The position numbers and the translations under genes were made by a program. A stretch of DNA of 64,000 bases from Marinibactrum halimedae (GTDB taxonomy: Bacteria; Pseudomonadota; Gammaproteobacteria; Pseudomonadales; Cellvibrionaceae): NCBI RefSeq assembly GCF_021234875.1, contig NZ_JAJQVM010000010.1, positions 62,001 through 126,000 of the forward strand, in the 5' to 3' direction. The notes below the pieces were generated by a model, which was given only the letters and a program-made list of their open reading frames with translations, searched no databases and was not told where the DNA came from. Positions 59,995 through 64,000 of this stretch are shown here, piece by piece (the stretch's first letter is position 1; the number at the start of each line of letters is the position of its first letter).

Positions 59995-62454
59995 TTAAGC
60001 AGTTGCGTGTGTTTTGCCGTATTGCTGAAGTGCCAATAGCGCATTTTCCAGCCGCTCATCTTGGTGGCTGCGAAGCTCCCCACTCAAAAGGGATTTCGCT
60101 TTTTCATAATGCCCACATTCAGCATAAATAAACGCCCTACGGACGGTGTAGTCAATCTCATCTTCAATAGTGATTTCTTCTTCAAACAAAACGAGATCAT
60201 CAACAACCAAACTCTCTCCCGTGGAAGCACTAGGTTCGTAATTCGCTGTTTTATGCTGTATGCGAGCTTTTAATTCATCGTCGGTTCCAGGGCCAGTCGC
60301 CGAAGCAAGGGCGTCTTGCCCAATAGCATCAACACCCAGCTCTTGATCAGTCGTACTTGTGGTAGAGGTCAAGGCCGTTGACTCGTAATCATCGAAAGCA
60401 GTTTCATCTAGCTCAATTGAACCCCAATCATCATCCTCGGCATCGTCCAATAATGAAAGATCAATGTCTGAACTGGGCGCTGTCTTCTTTTCCTTTGGGT
60501 TAATTTCATCATCAAGTTGTAAAGGTGTGTTGTTTGGGGCGGGTTGTTCAACTAATGCTTCGTTGCGTTGCTCCAAGTCCGCAGGTGATATCGCTGAAGG
60601 CTCCTCTTGAGCTGTATCCTGAAGGCCTACGTCTGCTGGTACTTGTTCTTCTAGTATTGATTCTTCTAGTATTGGCTCTTGTCCGAATTCGACTGCCTCA
60701 GACTCTATCTCCGATTGATTGGGCGGAGGTTCATCTACCCATGTACCGACAAACGCCTGTGCCACTGCCGCTGGCATGGCTCCATGAGATGGAATTTCTT
60801 CTAATGTGGGTACTTGCGCAGGGTGTATCAGTGATTGATCAAAGTGGGAGGGCGACTTTTGGCGAAAAAACTGGCCATTATCCATGGTTAACTCTTCCCG
60901 GGTATGACTGCCATCCGACTCTCGCTTCTTGTTTACCCAAAAGGCCGGCGCGAAGCGGTACATTAATACAACACCTGCCAACAAGCCCACCAAGACAGCC
61001 CCCGCCATTGAGAGCAACTGCACCCACAAGGGCGTCATTTGATAAGCGTTGCTGCTAACAACATCGATATTATTCACTGCTGGGGCAGGGTCATCATTGG
61101 CCCGAGAAATTAACGTCGCCGCCCCTTCTCTCACTCCTCCCACTAATGAGCTCTGTGGTAACGTCTTGGTTGCAGCCACTCTTCGTAATTCGTTTATCTC
61201 AACCTGTTGTGCATCAATAACGGATTTAAGTTCAGCTAAATACCGAGAAATCTCATTACCCATACCCTCAAAATCACTTGCCGCCTGTAGTGTATTTTCT
61301 TGGGAAAACGTCCCGACTTGCGCACCGAAAGGTAATTGAGCGTCACCATCAGTGACGACATCGCTTTTCACTTCTACAACAGACTCATTCTTTTCATTTA
61401 ATAATGCTTCCAGGCGTTTCGAGGGAGGATAAGCCGACGACAATGTCAGCCTCGCCGTCGGTAGTTCACTGTCTTGCTTTGTCTTTGTAGAGTGTTGAAT
61501 ATCAGAGCTATGCGCTACTTCGGTTTTCCAACCTTGTTCTGCAGGTAGTTGAATTGTCACCCCTGCCAACATTTTGTCAGGGTCACCATTAATAAACGCA
61601 TGTGAATTGAAGTGGACTATCCAACGACTTGCGTGGTCGATACTCCATTCCGTTTGCTCTGCCACTTTTTGGGCAATTGCTCCTAAAGTATCGCCCGAAG
61701 CAATATGATAGACAGCCTCAGGGTCGACGGGTTGAAACTCACTGGTTTGGGAAACTGAAACACCTGTCTTTTCAGCATTCGGCTTTTCTAAACTCGACTT
61801 TTCTGCATCCAACGACTCACTTGCCCAGGTTTCAGAGGCAAAACTCATTGAATGAGAAAGCGGATTATTCACCGAAGGGCTACTTTCAAAAGAGGTATTT
61901 TTAAAAGAGGTACGCTCGAAAGCAGTACTTTTCACAAGCGGCGCCTCTGTTATTGGCCTTCGTTCTGAAACAACGGATTTTTGTGCAATCAATTCAACAC
62001 TCGATCCATCGACGGGGAGACGTGTGGGGGCATTAGGGAACAGGGTGTAATCTCTAACAATCGTGCCTTCAGATGACTCTAATGCAAGGGCGAATGAAAC
62101 ATAAGGTTCTGTGACCACACCGGATGAACCAATGACAATACGAATTCCACTGGGTGTTTCAACCGCTTTGACTCTGATCTTCGCCGGCAATGGCCCTCGC
62201 ACTAGGCCCATTTGATCTGCTTCTTTGACGCTTAGGAGCCTCACATTAAGATCTTGAATATCGGTACGCTGACCAAGATCGAGAACCGGGATCGTTACAG
62301 ATAAGGGATAGCCAAGCACTGTTTCATGGGGCAGTGCGTCGCCGAGCCCTATTGCTCCCGCACTCGAATGAAATCCGGTCAACACCAGCGCACTGAAAAT
62401 AGATTTCGCTAAACGCTTTTCTTGAAAACGTGCAAGCCCTAAGCACTTAATCAT
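59995..62454 (-). CDS. fimV: FimV-like polar hub protein
   Basis: 819 aa. After a signal peptide (cleavage near AGA) comes the conserved FimV N-terminal domain (IGLGDALPHETVLGYPLSVTIPVLDL). A LysM domain follows at about 245-305 (YHIASGDTLGAIAQKVAEQTEW), then a membrane helix (LLSMAGAVLVGLLAGVVLMY, about 480), a long acidic disordered region and a C-terminal TPR-like FimV end (RRAFIYAECGHYEKAKSLL). FimV/HubP organises the cell pole and type IV pili or flagella. No trp or truA neighbour is visible here. Confidence 0.85.
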   Translation of the reverse strand: MIKCLGLARFQEKRLAKSIFSALVLTGFHSSAGAIGLGDALPHETVLGYPLSVTIPVLDLGQRTDIQDLNVRLLSVKEADQMGLVRGPLPAKIRVKAVETPSGIRIVIGSSGVVTEPYVSFALALESSEGTIVRDYTLFPNAPTRLPVDGSSVELIAQKSVVSERRPITEAPLVKSTAFERTSFKNTSFESSPSVNNPLSHSMSFASETWASESLDAEKSSLEKPNAEKTGVSVSQTSEFQPVDPEAVYHIASGDTLGAIAQKVAEQTEWSIDHASRWIVHFNSHAFINGDPDKMLAGVTIQLPAEQGWKTEVAHSSDIQHSTKTKQDSELPTARLTLSSAYPPSKRLEALLNEKNESVVEVKSDVVTDGDAQLPFGAQVGTFSQENTLQAASDFEGMGNEISRYLAELKSVIDAQQVEINELRRVAATKTLPQSSLVGGVREGAATLISRANDDPAPAVNNIDVVSSNAYQMTPLWVQLLSMAGAVLVGLLAGVVLMYRFAPAFWVNKKRESDGSHTREELTMDNGQFFRQKSPSHFDQSLIHPAQVPTLEEIPSHGAMPAAVAQAFVGTWVDEPPPNQSEIESEAVEFGQEPILEESILEEQVPADVGLQDTAQEEPSAISPADLEQRNEALVEQPAPNNTPLQLDDEINPKEKKTAPSSDIDLSLLDDAEDDDWGSIELDETAFDDYESTALTSTTSTTDQELGVDAIGQDALASATGPGTDDELKARIQHKTANYEPSASTGESLVVDDLVLFEEEITIEDEIDYTVRRAFIYAECGHYEKAKSLLSGELRSHQDERLENALLALQQYGKTHATA

Positions 62455-63016
62455 TACTCACCCCCTCCCTTATTTACTGGCAACAAAAGCAGAAAGTGAC
62501 ACTTCTTCCCACTTTAACAAGCACGTCAACTGTGCATATACCAAATTCAAAAGCACAATGGATTGTCATGGAATAAGAATCTATTAACCTAGAAGACATT
62601 GAAAACATAAATTATATTATTAGTATATTCGACAAGACATAGCCAAAGCGACTAAACAAAAGTAGCAGAAATCAGTAGAAATTATTCTGTTATAGGTAGG
62701 ACAGAATACAGCAAACCACGAAAAAACAACTAAAGTCTTCCAAAGAATCCAAAAACTTAGCAACCAGTCAATCTATCTTCAAGTTTAAACTATATGTTTG
62801 AGATTCAGGAATTACAAGATTGGGTAATAGTGGAGATAGCAGACAGCTCTATTTGTTAACGCAGAGGTATATTACGAAGGATTAAGCTGTCATTGGCAGA
62901 GTAAATCAGTCTATCAAAGAAACTAAAATAGAAAGAACATGCTCTGCCAAAAAATAAAATGACTAACGCATAAACGCCATTAAAGGAAATGAAACACTCT
63001 CTGATGAGCCTATATT
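62455..63016. other. Intergenic region without recognisable gene
   Basis: About 560 AT-rich bases between fimV and the PepSY-type gene. I found no ORF with a ribosome site and no clear RNA or repeat. The fimV promoter is expected near its right boundary side of 62455. Confidence 0.5.
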
Positions 63017-64000
63017 TTAAGCATCCAATTCAGGTGAGTAAGGCAATGTTTCTCGGTGTTGCTTTCGTTTGCGCTTAGATTTTGATCGATTAAAGAATCG
63101 ACCATACCACATGTAAAGCCCACTGCCCGATAAAAAGCAAATGCCAATACCCACTAAGCACCATACTAATTTACTGCCTATTCCTGCAAAATTTCCAAAA
63201 TGTAATTCCCGAAAACTGTCTAATATCGTCCAAAGCACAGATTGCTGACGGATGTCGTAATCGAACTGGTAAGCTCCTGTATTCGCATCAAAACTGACAC
63301 GAGAACTGTAATCACTAGAGAAAGGATTAGACGTGTTCACACTACCGTACACCACTAAAGAACGCCCCTCTTCCGTTGGAAAAAACAAATACGTGGGGGT
63401 AAAAGATTGAATACGCTCAGTCGAAGTCTTAATAATTTCATCAAAATTCAGTACCTCACTGTACAATCGACGCTCCATAATAGGGTGATGATCTACAGAG
63501 CTATGCTCCTTAACTTCATCTAAATATTCAAATAAATTGAAGTAGGCACCAGTGAAGCCTAATATCAATAACACCGGTGAGCACCAAATCCCTGAGAAAC
63601 GATGTAAACGGCGCGTCATGACTTTTGGTCGCTTATCCCAGTTGAGAGTAAAAAATTGGCGCCAAAACTTCCGATAAACAATGAGTCCGGTGATGCCCAA
63701 TATCATCAAAGACAACGCCGTAATCAAACCAATTAGCAAGCCAATAAAAGGGGATGATTTCCAAAGGTTATTGAGCATCAGCGTATAATGGAAGTGCAAT
63801 AGCCAGTCGGTAAGATCATGGTGAAGTGGAACAGGTGAACTGAGCACCTGATTCCCATATGGGTCTAAATAAACTTTATACCAATCTTCAGTCCCTTTTT
63901 TAATCAAATATACTCGATCCGACTCATGCTTATCATCAAAGAACTCCCAGCTACCAATTTCATATTCCGGGTATGAGGCATTGATGGTAGCCACCAGCGA
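63017..64000 (-). CDS. PepSY-associated membrane protein, 3' part (cut by window edge)
   Basis: The reading frame is open to the right end of the window, so the N-terminus, including the usual first membrane helix, is missing. Visible are membrane segments FIGLLIGLITALSLMILGITG, VLLILGFTGAYFNLF and LVWCLVGIGICFLSGSGLYMWY, typical of PepSY-TM (iron-regulated, siderophore-uptake-linked) proteins. The conserved RRLHRFSGIW and ELHFGNFAGIGSKL are present. The tail is basic (KSKRKRKQHRE). A role in iron or siderophore reduction at the inner membrane is a family inference. Confidence 0.8.
   Translation of the reverse strand, partial: SLVATINASYPEYEIGSWEFFDDKHESDRVYLIKKGTEDWYKVYLDPYGNQVLSSPVPLHHDLTDWLLHFHYTLMLNNLWKSSPFIGLLIGLITALSLMILGITGLIVYRKFWRQFFTLNWDKRPKVMTRRLHRFSGIWCSPVLLILGFTGAYFNLFEYLDEVKEHSSVDHHPIMERRLYSEVLNFDEIIKTSTERIQSFTPTYLFFPTEEGRSLVVYGSVNTSNPFSSDYSSRVSFDANTGAYQFDYDIRQQSVLWTILDSFRELHFGNFAGIGSKLVWCLVGIGICFLSGSGLYMWYGRFFNRSKSKRKRKQHRETLPYSPELDA

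Overview
The window is a piece of a gammaproteobacterial chromosome of moderate to low GC that carries one complete-looking temperate siphovirus prophage. The host genes (a secreted S1 protease with a Pro-Thr linker, GabD, S9 peptidases, RtcB-PrfH, a FimV-like polar protein and a PepSY transporter-type protein) fit a marine or free-living gammaproteobacterium. I cannot name the genus from the sequence alone.

Host left flank (1-17.74 kb). It holds a protease with a hexanucleotide-encoded Pro-Thr linker, gabD, two S9-family peptidases, a HAD phosphatase, an RtcB-type RNA ligase with release factor PrfH (a ribosome repair pair), an HD-domain nucleotidase, some unrecognised secreted or enzyme-like proteins, and a type II restriction-modification pair of the Eco29kI type right beside the prophage.

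Prophage (17.74-59.82 kb). It lies in the 3' end of tRNA-Ala(GGC). The intact tRNA is at the right junction, and a 53-bp copy of the junction, with 47 nt of tRNA 3' end, is at the left. Integrase and an Xis-like gene sit beside attR. The immunity region has a CI-like repressor diverging from a Cro-like protein, with shared 15-bp operator repeats. One of these repeats also overlaps the promoter of the rightward recombination operon (Sak4-like ATPase, SSB-like protein, PolB-type exonuclease, RdgC). Leftward from Cro run a lambda O-like initiator with iterons inside the gene, a P-like protein, NinB- and YbcO-like proteins and antiterminator Q. A separately promoted XRE-ImmA/IrrE module follows, then lysis genes, a Rha-like regulator followed by an array of short inverted repeats, HNH, HK97-type packaging and head genes, lambda-type tail genes with a gpG-gpGT frameshift site, and the J tip protein.

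Prophage left-end accessory block (18.2-25.9 kb). It contains two lipoproteins, a C4-type antisense RNA in front of a second Rha regulator, a small secreted-protein/regulator cluster, a LexA-box-controlled operon of a YejK/NdpA-like protein and a RelA/SpoT-type synthetase, and ParD/ParDE antitoxin-toxin genes.

How it may work together. The CI-like repressor has lost the Ser and Lys needed for self-cleavage, so ordinary RecA-driven induction is not expected. C4-controlled Rha and the SOS-box operon are candidates for alternative control. The best candidates for undescribed biology are the YejK/NdpA-RelA operon, the inverted-repeat array next to the second Rha gene, the XRE-ImmA module and the GGxxQP-repeat secreted protein.

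Host right flank (59.85-64 kb). It has a FimV-like protein, a 560-bp stretch without a recognisable gene, and the 3' part of a PepSY-type membrane protein cut by the window edge.
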